From assembly GCF_900112495.1 (NCBI RefSeq), contig NZ_FOMA01000004.1, positions 372,001 to 436,000 of the forward strand: a DNA stretch of 64,000 nt, in the 5' to 3' direction. A program made the translations under genes and the position numbers. The notes under the pieces were generated by a model. That model saw only the letters and a program-made list of their open reading frames with translations, made no database searches and was not told the origin of the DNA. This DNA comes from Bacillus sp. OV322 (GTDB lineage: Bacteria; Bacillota; Bacilli; Bacillales; DSM-1321). This document shows positions 55,735-64,000 of this stretch, piece by piece (position 1 is the stretch's first letter; each line of letters begins with the position of its first letter).

Positions 55735-55762
55735 TTTATCACATTCACAGGCAGCTTGTCAA
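55735..55762 (-). promoter_or_regulatory. Candidate SigA promoter of tyrS
   Basis: TTGACA on the minus strand (plus 55757-55762), 16-nt spacer, GATAAA (plus 55735-55740) preceded by TGT. The -35 is perfect, the -10 is 4 of 6. Start would be about 25-30 nt before T-box stem I. Confidence 0.6.
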
Positions 55763-55818
55763 TTACACGCGGGCAGTTTTCTGAAAAATATCTAAAGAAA
55801 GCCTTTTCCATACCTGTT

Positions 55819-55830
55819 CTATGCTATAAT
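55819..55830 (+). promoter_or_regulatory. Extended -10 promoter of the PBP gene
   Basis: ATGCTATAAT: perfect TATAAT (55825-55830) with the TGN extension; the -35 region is poor. It lies 25 bp before the start codon. Confidence 0.6.
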
Positions 55831-55855
55831 GTATGTGATTTCAGGGGGTATGATA

Positions 55856-58753
55856 ATGAAAAATAATCAAGATGCACCACCTTCGTTTTGGAGTAAGCTG
55901 ACAGGTTTCCTCCAGAGCAAAAATACAAAGAGATATTCACGAATTACCTATCAAGTCATTTGGAATTTAATGCTCTTACTGATTATAATCGGTGTTCTTG
56001 GGTTTTGTTTTGCAGGGGGAGCCGGTGCAGGATATTTCGCTGCTCTCGTTAAGGATGAGCCTGTCCGCCCAAAAGCAGAGCTTAAAAAGGACATTTACAA
56101 CTATGAAGAGACCTCTGAATTATACTTCGCGAACAATACATATTTAGGAAAGCTGAATTCAGACCTCGAACGCGAACAAGTGACCCTTGACCATGTTTCC
56201 AAATACTTATCAGATGCTGTGGTAGCAACAGAGGATGAGTATTTTTATGAACATCATGGAGTCGTTCCAAAAGCGCTGATGAGAGCCATTTTCCAGGAAA
56301 TGACCAACTCCTCCGTCCAGTCAGGCGGAAGCACGCTGACACAGCAGCTTGTTAAGAATCAGATCTTAACGAATGAGGTTTCTTTTGACCGTAAAGCAAA
56401 GGAAATCCTGCTTGCACTGCGCCTGGAAAAATTCTTCAGCAAAAAAGAAATCCTTCAAACCTATCTTAATGTTTCTACCTTTGGAAGGAATTCCTCAGGA
56501 CATAATATTGCCGGTGTCCAATCAGCTGCGAAAGGCTTATTCGGCAAGAATGCCAGTGATTTGAACATCCCTCAGGCTGCTTTTATTGCAGGTCTTCCCA
56601 AAAATCCATTCGGCTATACGCCATATACACAGCAAGGCAAGCTGAAGGAGAATCTGGATCCGGGGATTCTGAGGATGAAAACGGTTCTGAAAAGGATGCG
56701 CGACGGAAATTATATCACCCAGAAGCAATATGAAGATGCGCTAAAATATAATCTTGTAAAAGATTTCATCGGGCCGGTGCCGTCTCCTTCGAAGAAGTAT
56801 CCATGGGTAACCTATGAAATTGAAAAGAGATCCATTGATATCCTTTCAGTGATACTTGCAAAAAAAGATGGCTACACAGAAAGTGATTTAAAGAAAGATA
56901 AAGACCTTAATCAGCAATACACTACACTGGCAAGCCGGAACCTCCGTCAAAACGGGTATAAAATATACTCGACGATAAACAAAAAAATGTACGACACTAT
57001 GCAAAAGGTGAAAAACAATTATCCATATTACGGATATGACAAGCAAGAGGAAGTCAAAGATCCTGAAACAAAAAAACTCAAAACGGTAACAGAGCCTGTA
57101 GAAACAGGGGCTGTGCTGATTGAAAATAAAACAGGTAAAATTCTCAGCTTTGTCGGCGGAAGAAATTATAAAAGAGAACAAACCAATCATGCCACCGCTG
57201 CCCTCCGGCCTAATGGATCGACGATGAAGCCGCTGCTTGTATACGGACCCAGCATTGAACTTGGGAAAATATCACCTGCATCACCTGTTGCCAATGTGCC
57301 GATGTCCTTTGGCGGCTGGTCCCCTGGCAACTATGGGGGAAGCTTCAGCGGTCTGACAACGGCACGGCATGCACTCGCACAGTCCTATAATGTGCCGGCA
57401 GCAAAGTTTTATATGGACATTATTAACACCCGCCCTGTCACCTATCTGGAGAAAATGGGCTTCACCTCTTTGACAAAGGATGATTACACGTATCCTTCCA
57501 TGGCATTAGGCGCCATGCAAAGAGGTGTGACAGTTGAGGAAAACGTAAATGCTTATTCCACTTTTGCCAATTCAGGTAATTTTATTGATGCCTATATGAT
57601 CGACAAGATTGAGACCAAGGATGGAAAAGTCATTTATCAGCATAAAGTAAAACCTGTTAAGGTGTTCACACCGCAGACTGCTTATCTCACACTTGATATG
57701 ATGCGTGATGTAGTCAATAAAGGCACGGCTGCATCCGTGAATAACCGTCTTGCCTTTTCATCAGACTGGGCCGGGAAGACAGGAACCGGACAGGATTATC
57801 ATGATGCCTGGTTCGTAGCTACGAATCCCAATGTTACATTCGGCACATGGATTGGCTATGATACTCCAAAGTCACTGAAAGGATATTATAAGGGACTCGA
57901 ATATAATAAGCGGAATCTCTATTTATGGGCTGAGTTAATGAATGCCGCATATAAAGTCAAGCCGAGTCTGATTGACCCTGAAAAAAGGTTTGAAATGCCG
58001 GGCGGTATCGTAAGACGGCCTGTCTGCGGAAAAGGCGGCATGCTTCCTGCAAGTGTCTGTGAAAGCTCGAAGGAAGGTGCAACCGATTTATTTGATGCCA
58101 ATTTCCTGCCGGACAAATCGGACAGCAAACTTATTGAAACCAGATATGTCCAGATTGGAAATAAACAGTATGCGGCCCTTTCTTCTACACCAGATGAATT
58201 TGTCAGTACAGGTACAATCATTAATCCCGATTATTATGAAAAATTGGGCGGCAAATATGTAAAAGATCCTGGCTCGCTCATGCCAAAAGGAGATGGAGGG
58301 ACTGCTGCAGAGTCATTGCGTGATAACGGCTCAACTCCATCTGCCCCTTCTATCGGCACAAGCGGCAGCTCCATTGTCTGGAGCAGCCATCCGGAAGCCG
58401 ATGTGATTGGCTACAGAATTTATAAATACGGCCAAAAAGCCGGCAGCACTAAGGCTGGAAACTCGCTTTCCTACAGCGGCGGAAGCGGTTCGTACTATAT
58501 AACTGCGGTGGATATTGCCGGAAATGAATCCGCACCTTCCAACACCGTCAGTATTGGGGATACGAGCCCGCAAAAAGATACAAAACCTAAAGATGAACCA
58601 AAGAAACAAGAAGACAAAGTAAAAGATCCACCCCCTAAAGATGACCGGAAGAAAGAAGAAAATAAAGTAAAAGAAACAAAAAAAGATTCTAAACCGGGTG
58701 AAACAAAACCTGTTGAACCAAAAAAACCAAAAAGCAGCGATAATAAAGAATAG
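55856..58753 (+). CDS. Class A penicillin-binding protein (transglycosylase/transpeptidase)
   Basis: Bifunctional peptidoglycan synthase, ~965 residues. Cytoplasmic tail, one membrane anchor (VIWNLMLLLIIIGVLGFCF, ~45-65), GT51 domain (ATEDEYFYEHHGV with catalytic Glu; GGSTLTQQLVKN; RKAKEILLALRLEK), then transpeptidase with STMK in RPNGSTMKPLL, SYN in AQSYNVPAAK and KTGTG in WAGKTGTGQDY. C-terminal: a fibronectin-III-like domain (~790-890, SSIVWSSHPEADVIGYRIYK) and a ~60-residue Lys/Pro/Asp/Glu-rich tail. This resembles PBP1 (PonA) architecture, but the locus beside tyrS is different from B. subtilis ponA, so no symbol is given. ATG 55856 with AGGGGG 7 nt upstream. Confidence 0.93.
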   Translation: MKNNQDAPPSFWSKLTGFLQSKNTKRYSRITYQVIWNLMLLLIIIGVLGFCFAGGAGAGYFAALVKDEPVRPKAELKKDIYNYEETSELYFANNTYLGKLNSDLEREQVTLDHVSKYLSDAVVATEDEYFYEHHGVVPKALMRAIFQEMTNSSVQSGGSTLTQQLVKNQILTNEVSFDRKAKEILLALRLEKFFSKKEILQTYLNVSTFGRNSSGHNIAGVQSAAKGLFGKNASDLNIPQAAFIAGLPKNPFGYTPYTQQGKLKENLDPGILRMKTVLKRMRDGNYITQKQYEDALKYNLVKDFIGPVPSPSKKYPWVTYEIEKRSIDILSVILAKKDGYTESDLKKDKDLNQQYTTLASRNLRQNGYKIYSTINKKMYDTMQKVKNNYPYYGYDKQEEVKDPETKKLKTVTEPVETGAVLIENKTGKILSFVGGRNYKREQTNHATAALRPNGSTMKPLLVYGPSIELGKISPASPVANVPMSFGGWSPGNYGGSFSGLTTARHALAQSYNVPAAKFYMDIINTRPVTYLEKMGFTSLTKDDYTYPSMALGAMQRGVTVEENVNAYSTFANSGNFIDAYMIDKIETKDGKVIYQHKVKPVKVFTPQTAYLTLDMMRDVVNKGTAASVNNRLAFSSDWAGKTGTGQDYHDAWFVATNPNVTFGTWIGYDTPKSLKGYYKGLEYNKRNLYLWAELMNAAYKVKPSLIDPEKRFEMPGGIVRRPVCGKGGMLPASVCESSKEGATDLFDANFLPDKSDSKLIETRYVQIGNKQYAALSSTPDEFVSTGTIINPDYYEKLGGKYVKDPGSLMPKGDGGTAAESLRDNGSTPSAPSIGTSGSSIVWSSHPEADVIGYRIYKYGQKAGSTKAGNSLSYSGGSGSYYITAVDIAGNESAPSNTVSIGDTSPQKDTKPKDEPKKQEDKVKDPPPKDDRKKEENKVKETKKDSKPGETKPVEPKKPKSSDNKE

Positions 58754-58754
58754 A

Positions 58755-58788
58755 AAAAGCATCCCGGCAAATCAGCCGGGATGCTTTT
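58755..58788. terminator. Bidirectional terminator between the PBP gene and acsA
   Basis: A perfect 14-bp stem AAAAGCATCCCGGC / GCCGGGATGCTTTT with a 6-nt loop between convergent genes, 2 bp after the PBP stop and 6 bp after the acsA stop. Confidence 0.95.
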
Positions 58789-58794
58789 CTGTGT

Positions 58795-60513
58795 TCAATC
58801 TTCCATTGTAGACAAGTCTCCTGCCGGTAAATCAAGCTCCCAGGCTTTAAGAACACGTCTCATGATTTTGCCGCTCCTTGTTTTAGGAAGTTTATCCCGG
58901 AATTCTATTTCGCGGGGGGCAGCATGTGCAGCGAGTCCATTTTTAACGAACTGGCGGATTTCCTCTATTAATTCATCACTTGCCGCATATCCGTCTCTCA
59001 GCGCAATGAAGGCTTTAATGATTTCTCCGCGTACAGGATCAGGCTTTCCAATTACGCCGGCCTCTGCAATGGCAGGATGCTCCACCAGCTTGCTTTCCAC
59101 TTCAAATGGACCGACACGTTCACCTGAAGTCATAATCACATCATCCACACGGCCCTGGAACCAGAAATAGCCTTCTTCATCCATATACGCTGAATCCCCC
59201 GAAACATACCAGTCACCAGGCATAAAATAAGATTCATACTTAGCCGGATTGTTCCAGATGGTATGCATCATTGATGGCCAGCCCTTCTTGATGGCCAAAT
59301 TCCCCATGCGGTGCGGCGGAAGTTCATTGCCCTGGTCATCAACGATGGCAGCCTTGACTCCCGGAATCGGTTTCCCCATGGAGCCCGGCTTAATTTTAAT
59401 GCTTGGGTAATTGCAGATTACTTGTGCGCCTGTTTCAGTCATCCACCATGTATCATGAATCCTTAGATTAAATACCTTCATCCCCCAGCGGACCACTTCC
59501 GGATTGAGCGGCTCGCCTACGCTCAGGATATGCCGCAGTGAGCTGAGATCGAACCGCTTGACGATTTCATCGCCTGCGCCCATCAGCATGCGGAAGGCAG
59601 TCGGTGCACTATACCAGACTGTGACACCGAAATCCTCGATTGTTTTATACCATGATTCAGGCTTAAACCGGCCTCCTACAATCACGTTGGAAGCTCCAGC
59701 AAGCCAAGGGCCAAAGATTCCATAGGATGTTCCTGTTACCCACCCTGGATCAGCTGTGCACCAGTATACATCCCCATCCTGCAGATCAAGAACCCATTTG
59801 GCGGTTTGGTAATGCTGGATCATTGCGTTATGAACATGCAAAACTCCTTTTGGCTTTCCAGTGGAGCCGGAGGTGTAATGCAGAATCAGTCCGTCTGTAC
59901 GATCCACCCACTTAATTTCAAAACGTTTGTCAGCTTCCTTCATCTTTTTATTGAAGTCATAAACATTTTCTTCTTCAGCGATATTATCCCCCACAAGGAA
60001 AATATGCTTTAGGTCCGGCAATTCACCCACCGGTACACGAGGAAGCAGTTCAGGCGTCGTAATCAGGACCTTCGCTTCGCTGTCCTGCAGCCGATCCTTA
60101 ACAGCTCCTTCCATGAAGGCTTCAAACAGCGGGCCGACTATTGCTCCCGCTTTTATGGTCCCTAACAGCGCAAAATACAGCTCAGGAGAACGCGGCATAA
60201 AAATGAAGACGCGGTCGCCCTTACTTACACCAGCATATTCTGTCAAAATATTTGCCGCTTTATTTGTGTAGTCTTTCAGTTCTTTAAATGTATACTTCTC
60301 GTCTCTTTTTTCGTCTTTGTAGTAAAGGGCAATGTTATTTTTCTTAGATGATTCTGCGTGGCGGTCGACGGCTTCATAAGCCAAATTCACTTTTCCTGTT
60401 TCAGACCATGTAAATTCCTTTTCTGTTTCAGCCCAATCAAACTGCTTATACGTTTCATCGTAATTTTGCAGATTAAAATGGCCTTCCATTACTGGCAGCG
60501 CTTCCACTTTCAT
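58795..60513 (-). CDS. acsA: Acetyl-CoA synthetase
   Basis: Converts acetate, ATP and CoA to acetyl-CoA for growth on acetate. The 572-residue ANL enzyme has LHYTSGSTGKPKGVLHVHNA, DTWWMTETGAQ, WYVSGDSAYMDEEGYFWFQG and C-terminal PKTRSGKIMRR. The lysine there is residue 549, the site that AcuA acetylates in B. subtilis to switch AcsA off. ATG at 60513, RBS GGGGGAG. A very good SigA promoter lies upstream; acuABC is divergent, as in B. subtilis. Confidence 0.97.
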   Translation of the reverse strand: MKVEALPVMEGHFNLQNYDETYKQFDWAETEKEFTWSETGKVNLAYEAVDRHAESSKKNNIALYYKDEKRDEKYTFKELKDYTNKAANILTEYAGVSKGDRVFIFMPRSPELYFALLGTIKAGAIVGPLFEAFMEGAVKDRLQDSEAKVLITTPELLPRVPVGELPDLKHIFLVGDNIAEEENVYDFNKKMKEADKRFEIKWVDRTDGLILHYTSGSTGKPKGVLHVHNAMIQHYQTAKWVLDLQDGDVYWCTADPGWVTGTSYGIFGPWLAGASNVIVGGRFKPESWYKTIEDFGVTVWYSAPTAFRMLMGAGDEIVKRFDLSSLRHILSVGEPLNPEVVRWGMKVFNLRIHDTWWMTETGAQVICNYPSIKIKPGSMGKPIPGVKAAIVDDQGNELPPHRMGNLAIKKGWPSMMHTIWNNPAKYESYFMPGDWYVSGDSAYMDEEGYFWFQGRVDDVIMTSGERVGPFEVESKLVEHPAIAEAGVIGKPDPVRGEIIKAFIALRDGYAASDELIEEIRQFVKNGLAAHAAPREIEFRDKLPKTRSGKIMRRVLKAWELDLPAGDLSTMED

Positions 60514-60549
60514 ACATCATACTCCCCCTCTATTCGACTTTACTTCTTT

Positions 60550-60578
60550 ATTATAGTATAGAAAACTTTTATTCTCAA
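60550..60578 (-). promoter_or_regulatory. SigA promoter of acsA
   Basis: On the minus strand TTGAGA (plus 60573-60578), 17 nt, TATAAT (plus 60550-60555): 5 of 6 and 6 of 6. No clear cre overlaps it, although the B. subtilis locus is CcpA-repressed. Confidence 0.85.
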
Positions 60579-60865
60579 TTTTTTAAATATTCACCTTTTC
60601 CTTTTTCAGGAAATTTATTGGCCAATCTATCGACAAGATTTGATATAATCATAGAATGAAAAGACGGTTCTGTGAAAAGCAGATTCGTTATAGCAGAAGA
60701 ATGTATGCCTGAAGTCCCAACAGGCCAGCAGGCACTAAGCTTTAAGGATCGGGGCACGTTAAATGGGTATAACAGCCCGTAAAGGCCAGTATAGAATTTT
60801 CCATCAGCGTGGATGAAAGAAAACATCCCCAGATGGAAGTTTCACTTGCCTGTCAGATTATTTAG

Positions 60866-60871
60866 TATAAT
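60866..60871 (+). promoter_or_regulatory. -10 element of the acuABC promoter
   Basis: Perfect TATAAT 33 bp upstream of the acuA ATG. A -35 at standard distance is weak (TTCACT at 19 nt or TTGCCT at 14 nt), suggesting activator help or a low basal level. The remaining ~290 bp of the acsA-acuA gap shows no other clear motif. Confidence 0.5.
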
Positions 60872-60903
60872 GGAAGAGACTATTTTTTAGAGGTGGTGAA
60901 GAA

Positions 60904-61536
60904 ATGGAGCATATAAAAAGATATAATGCCGTGGAGCTCGGGACCAGCCAGGGGACATTGATTATTGAAGGCCCTATTTCATCCGAGAAGCTTGCCAAGT
61001 ATGAATTTCATGAACATTTGGTTGCGTTTCGGCCTCCCTCGCAGCAGCACAAAGCATTAATTGAGATTGCAGATTTGCCAGAGGGCAGGATTATTATTGC
61101 CCGCCACCAAAACACGATTGTGGGCTATGTCACATATTTATATCCTGACCCGCTTGAGAGATGGTCGGAAATAGAAATGGATGATTTGATTGAGCTTGGC
61201 GCAGTCGAAGTCATACCGGAATTCCGGGGTGTTTCAGCCGGCAAAAATATGCTGAAGGTTTCTATGATGGATGATGCTATGGAGGACTTCATCATCATTA
61301 CCACGGAGTATTACTGGCATTGGGATTTAAAGGGGACAGGATTGAATGTATGGGACTACCGCAAAGTCATGGAAAAAATGATGAGTGCAGGAGGCCTGGT
61401 CTATTATGCGACAGACGATCCTGAAATCAGTTCGCACCCTGCAAATTGCCTGATGGCCCGTATTGGAAAAAGAGTGGACAGCGAATCCATTCAGAAGTTT
61501 GACCGATTGAGATTCATGAATCGTTTTATGTATTGA
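60904..61536 (+). CDS. acuA: Protein lysine acetyltransferase AcuA (GNAT)
   Basis: Acetylates the active-site lysine of AcsA, shutting it off when acetyl-CoA is plentiful. The 210-residue GNAT protein has the beta-strand/P-loop region IELGAVEVIPEFRGVSAGKNML (acetyl-CoA pyrophosphate site RGVSAGK) and flanking LEIEMDDL-type strands (WSEIEMDDLIELGAVEVI). ATG at 60904, RBS AGAGGTGG. First gene of acuABC, divergent from its target acsA. Confidence 0.95.
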   Translation: MEHIKRYNAVELGTSQGTLIIEGPISSEKLAKYEFHEHLVAFRPPSQQHKALIEIADLPEGRIIIARHQNTIVGYVTYLYPDPLERWSEIEMDDLIELGAVEVIPEFRGVSAGKNMLKVSMMDDAMEDFIIITTEYYWHWDLKGTGLNVWDYRKVMEKMMSAGGLVYYATDDPEISSHPANCLMARIGKRVDSESIQKFDRLRFMNRFMY

Positions 61537-61563
61537 CGGGAATCAGAGGAGGAGGAACAAGAT

Positions 61564-62208
61564 ATGATTGTTGAAAAAATCATGAAAACAAATCTCACCG
61601 TGCTTACCGAAAATGATACGATTCACCGTGCCATAACCCTGATCAAGGAAAAACAAATCCGGCATATTCCGATTGTGGATGATGACTTTAATTTAATTGG
61701 TCTTGTAAGTGACCGGGATATACGTGATGCTGCCCCTTCCATATTCCGGACAGAGGAGTTTAAAGAAGACCTTCAAAAGCCGCTGAGCCTGATTATGAAA
61801 AAAGAGTTGATTACAGGTCATCCGCTTGATTTCGTCGAAGAAATTGGAGCTGTTTTTTGTGAAAACAGCATAGGCTGCCTTCCTATTGTAAAAGGGAAAA
61901 AGCTAGTGGGCATCGTCACTGGCACCGATTTGCTTCACTCTTATGTCGAGCTTACAGGCGCCAATAAGCCTGGCTCGCAAATTGAAGTTCAGATTCCTGA
62001 CAAGCCAGGGGTGCTTCATACTATTTCAGGCATATTCAAGAAAAGAAAAGTCAATATACACAGTTTGCTCGTTTATCCCGCTGATAATGAAACACATAAA
62101 ATCCTTGTTATCCGTGTTCAAACCATGAACCCTTTTGCTATTGCAGAAGAATTGCAAAAAGAAGGCTATTTAGTTCTTTGGCCTATGCAGCAGGAGCTCC
62201 CATTATGA
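61564..62208 (+). CDS. acuB: AcuB: tandem CBS plus ACT domain protein
   Basis: A 214-residue protein. CBS1 (1-60, IVEKIMKTNLTVLTENDTIH; RHIPIVDDDFNLIGLVSDRD), CBS2 (~75-135, CLPIVKGKKLVGIVTGTDLL), then an ACT-like domain (~140-214, VQIPDKPGVLHTISGIFKKR). Such modules sense adenine nucleotides or small ligands. AcuB is needed for acetoin/acetate use in B. subtilis with an unclear role. ATG 61564 with GGAGGAGG upstream, 27 bp after acuA. Its stop overlaps the acuC start by 4 bp. Confidence 0.94.
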   Translation: MIVEKIMKTNLTVLTENDTIHRAITLIKEKQIRHIPIVDDDFNLIGLVSDRDIRDAAPSIFRTEEFKEDLQKPLSLIMKKELITGHPLDFVEEIGAVFCENSIGCLPIVKGKKLVGIVTGTDLLHSYVELTGANKPGSQIEVQIPDKPGVLHTISGIFKKRKVNIHSLLVYPADNETHKILVIRVQTMNPFAIAEELQKEGYLVLWPMQQELPL

Positions 62209-63386
62209 AAAAAGAAGCCGTATTCGTTTATTCCGATGATCTTCTTGCATATAAATTCAAAGAAGGCCATCCTTTCGACCAAAAAAGACTGGGTATTACC
62301 CTGGATTTATTAAAAAAACAGCATGCCATCAAAGAAGAAGATATCGTGAAGCCGAGAATGGCGACAGATGAAGAATTAATGCTCATCCATGACCCTTCCT
62401 TTGTAAACGCTGTCAGAATGGCCGGTCAAGGCAAGCTTTCCGGGGACCGTGCAGATAGTTATGGTCTCGGAACCGAAGATACACCCATCTTTTCAGGCAT
62501 GCACGAAGCATCCGCCCTGCTGGTTGGCGGCACTCTGACTGCTGCAGATTATGTGATGTCCGGAAAATCGCTTCATGCCTTAAATCTTGGCGGAGGACTC
62601 CACCATGGCTTCCGCGGCAAGGCCTCAGGCTTTTGCGTGTACAATGACAGCTCTGTTGCCATTAAATACATTCAAAAGAAATATAATGCCAGGGTTCTTT
62701 ACGTTGATACTGATGCCCATCACGGTGATGGTGTGCAATGGTCGTTCTATGATGATCCTTCCGTCTGTACGTTTTCCATTCATGAAACCGGGCGCTATCT
62801 GTTCCCTGGGACAGGCAATATCAGTGAGCGGGGCCAGGGACAGGGCTATGGCTATACCTTTAATTTGCCTGTAGACGCATTTACTGAAGATGAGTCATGG
62901 CTTGCTTCCTACAAAACTGCCTTCAGGGAAATCATTGAGTTCTTTAAACCAGACGTAATACTTACCCAAAATGGAGCAGATGCTCATTATTATGATCCTT
63001 TGACACATCTTTCTGCCACAATGAACATATTCAAGGAAATCCCGCGGCTGGCACATGAGCTGGCACATGAATACTGCGGGGGGCGCTGGATTGCTGTTGG
63101 AGGCGGCGGCTATGATATTTGGAGGGTTGTTCCAAGAGCATGGTCCATGATATGGATGGAAATGGCCGGATACAGGCAGACATCCGGAGCCTTGCCAGCT
63201 GACTGGATATCAAAGTGGCAGCCGGAGTCTCCAGTACGGCTGCCTGAGCACTGGGATGACCCGGATGGCATGTACACGCCGATTCCAAGAAAGCAGGAAA
63301 TTACCGAGAAAAATGCTCAAACCCTGGATAAATGCCTATATCCAATCAGGTCCTACAAAACGGCTCCTGACAACAAAAGTCCCTAG
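62205..63386 (+). CDS. acuC: Protein deacetylase AcuC (class I/II HDAC family)
   Basis: Removes acetyl groups from lysines, including AcsA, and so opposes AcuA. The ~393-residue arginase/deacetylase fold has GGGLHHGFRGKASGFCVYND, DTDAHHGDGVQWSFYDDP (zinc Asp and His), the later zinc Asp in QNGADAHYYDPL, and VGGGGYDIWRVVPRAW with the catalytic Tyr. Start ATG 62205 forms an ATGA overlap with acuB and has AGGAG 8 nt upstream; a longer reading from 62178 is not supported. Last gene of acuABC. Confidence 0.95.
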   Translation: MKKEAVFVYSDDLLAYKFKEGHPFDQKRLGITLDLLKKQHAIKEEDIVKPRMATDEELMLIHDPSFVNAVRMAGQGKLSGDRADSYGLGTEDTPIFSGMHEASALLVGGTLTAADYVMSGKSLHALNLGGGLHHGFRGKASGFCVYNDSSVAIKYIQKKYNARVLYVDTDAHHGDGVQWSFYDDPSVCTFSIHETGRYLFPGTGNISERGQGQGYGYTFNLPVDAFTEDESWLASYKTAFREIIEFFKPDVILTQNGADAHYYDPLTHLSATMNIFKEIPRLAHELAHEYCGGRWIAVGGGGYDIWRVVPRAWSMIWMEMAGYRQTSGALPADWISKWQPESPVRLPEHWDDPDGMYTPIPRKQEITEKNAQTLDKCLYPIRSYKTAPDNKSP

Positions 63387-63439
63387 CTTCATGAATATCT
63401 GATCCATAAACAGCAGCTGCCGATCTTTAAAGTGAAAAA

Positions 63440-63461
63440 AAAACGTCCCGCAGGACGTTTT
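63440..63461. terminator. Terminator shared by acuC and ccpA
   Basis: AAAACGTCC / GGACGTTTT, 4-nt loop, A- and T-tracts on both sides, directly abutting the ccpA stop on the minus strand and 54 bp after the acuC stop. Confidence 0.9.
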
Positions 63462-64000
63462 TTATTTTGTAGATTGGCGTTTTTCAATACGATGAGGAAG
63501 AGTGACTGAAGCATCGCCTTCTACTTCTTCTTTATTCATCAATTTTGTCAGAAGCCTCATGGCTACCGCGCCAATATCATATAAAGGCTGCACGACCGTT
63601 GAAATCTGCGGGCGGACCATTAATGTCAGACGGGTATTGTCAAAGCTTATTACCTCAAAGTCATCCGGAACATTAAAGCCTTTATCCTGTGCTGCATGTA
63701 CGATGCCAAGGGCCATTTCGTCAGCGCCTGCAATAATTGCCGTAGGCTTCTCCCCTGCTTCAGCAAGCTTTTCAAATGCTTCAATTCCTGAATCGTAGGT
63801 GTAATCTCCTTCCACAATAAGATTTTCACTTGCTTCTATACCAGCTTCCTGCAGTGCACGCTTATATCCAGCAAGCTTTTTTTGGTTAACAGGCTGTGAA
63901 AGGCTGCCTGAAACCAGCGCAATCCTTTTATGGCCATTGCGGATAAATTCCGAGACCGCGTCATAAGAGGCTGCTTCATAATCAATGTTGACTGACGGGA
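63462..64000 (-). CDS. ccpA: Catabolite control protein A (3' part; continues past the right edge)
   Basis: The C-terminal ~179 residues of a LacI/GalR regulator; the N-terminal HTH lies outside the window. Visible: [80 protein letters not shown] and the end RIEKRQSTK. The [22 protein letters not shown] stretch is diagnostic for CcpA, the HPr-Ser-P-dependent master regulator of carbon catabolite control, which acts on ackA, acsA and acu genes in bacilli. The motPS stator genes that follow ccpA in B. subtilis are absent here; a terminator ends the gene. Confidence 0.95.
   Translation of the reverse strand, partial: PSVNIDYEAASYDAVSEFIRNGHKRIALVSGSLSQPVNQKKLAGYKRALQEAGIEASENLIVEGDYTYDSGIEAFEKLAEAGEKPTAIIAGADEMALGIVHAAQDKGFNVPDDFEVISFDNTRLTLMVRPQISTVVQPLYDIGAVAMRLLTKLMNKEEVEGDASVTLPHRIEKRQSTK

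Noticed and set aside
60575-60826. Minus-strand 83-codon frame upstream of acsA
   Set aside because: No RBS, covers the acsA promoter, and shows no domain-like pattern; treated as chance.

Overview
The window reads as one stretch of chromosome from a low-GC, endospore-forming member of the Bacillaceae (Bacillus sensu lato; Cytobacillus-like is my guess, not proven). The evidence is gene order, which follows the Bacillus subtilis citZ-to-ccpA segment (ytwI, ytvI, fxsA, pyk, pfkA, accA, accD, malic enzyme, dnaE, ytrH, ytrI, nrnA, ytpI, ytoI, ytkL, argH, argG, moaB, ackA, ytxK, tpx, ytfJ, ytfI, nadK, ytcJ, ytcI, sspA, thiI, nifZ, ezrA, hisJ, refZ, ytsP, dgcP, rpsD, tyrS, acsA, acuABC, ccpA). Sporulation genes (ytvI, ytrHI, ytfJ, an alpha/beta SASP), frequent TTG/GTG starts and strong Shine-Dalgarno sequences fit as well.

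Layout. 0-13 kb: lower glycolysis (pyk, pfkA), acetyl-CoA carboxylase carboxyltransferase (accDA), a FadR-type regulator, malic enzyme and dnaE, nearly all on the minus strand. 13-31 kb: sporulation membrane genes, nrnA, ytoI, a soluble PAS histidine kinase, the argGH operon behind tandem ARG boxes, moaB/ecsC, ackA, ytxK, tpx, ytfJI. 31-35 kb: nadK, rarD, ytcJ. 35.2-37.4 kb: AT-rich accessory patch with an unrecognised gene, a decayed transposase, a small membrane protein and repeats. 37.4-49.7 kb: acyl-CoA ligase, SASP, thiI with its cysteine desulfurase, ezrA, hisJ, refZ, ytsP, a diguanylate cyclase and rpsD with its S4 leader. 49.7-54 kb: second accessory patch (two unrecognised genes, polysaccharide deacetylase, HAD phosphatase, frameshifted VOC gene) bounded on each side by a copy of the same repeat. 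54-64 kb: tyrS with a T-box, a class A PBP, divergent acsA/acuABC, and the 3' part of ccpA.

The central-carbon genes form a coherent set: pyruvate formation (pyk, pfkA, malic enzyme), its use for malonyl-CoA (accDA), acetate overflow and reuse (ackA, acsA) with acetylation control of AcsA (acuA, acuC), and the global regulator CcpA at the right edge.

The least-explained structure is in the gaps. Five copies of a roughly 230-bp element with imperfect 18-bp terminal inverted repeats (MITE-like, no coding capacity) lie at 28.8, 30.0, 37.2, 49.8 and 53.8 kb. A second, modular family of GCGC-ended hairpin repeats lies at 14.3-14.7, 29.2 and 42.05-42.27 kb. Other points worth reading are a perfect FadR-type operator before the malic enzyme/FadR operon, a SigE promoter before ytrH, and a SigH promoter with Spo0A boxes before refZ. 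I see no CRISPR array, tRNA, rRNA, intact IS or prophage, and no clear new multi-gene system.
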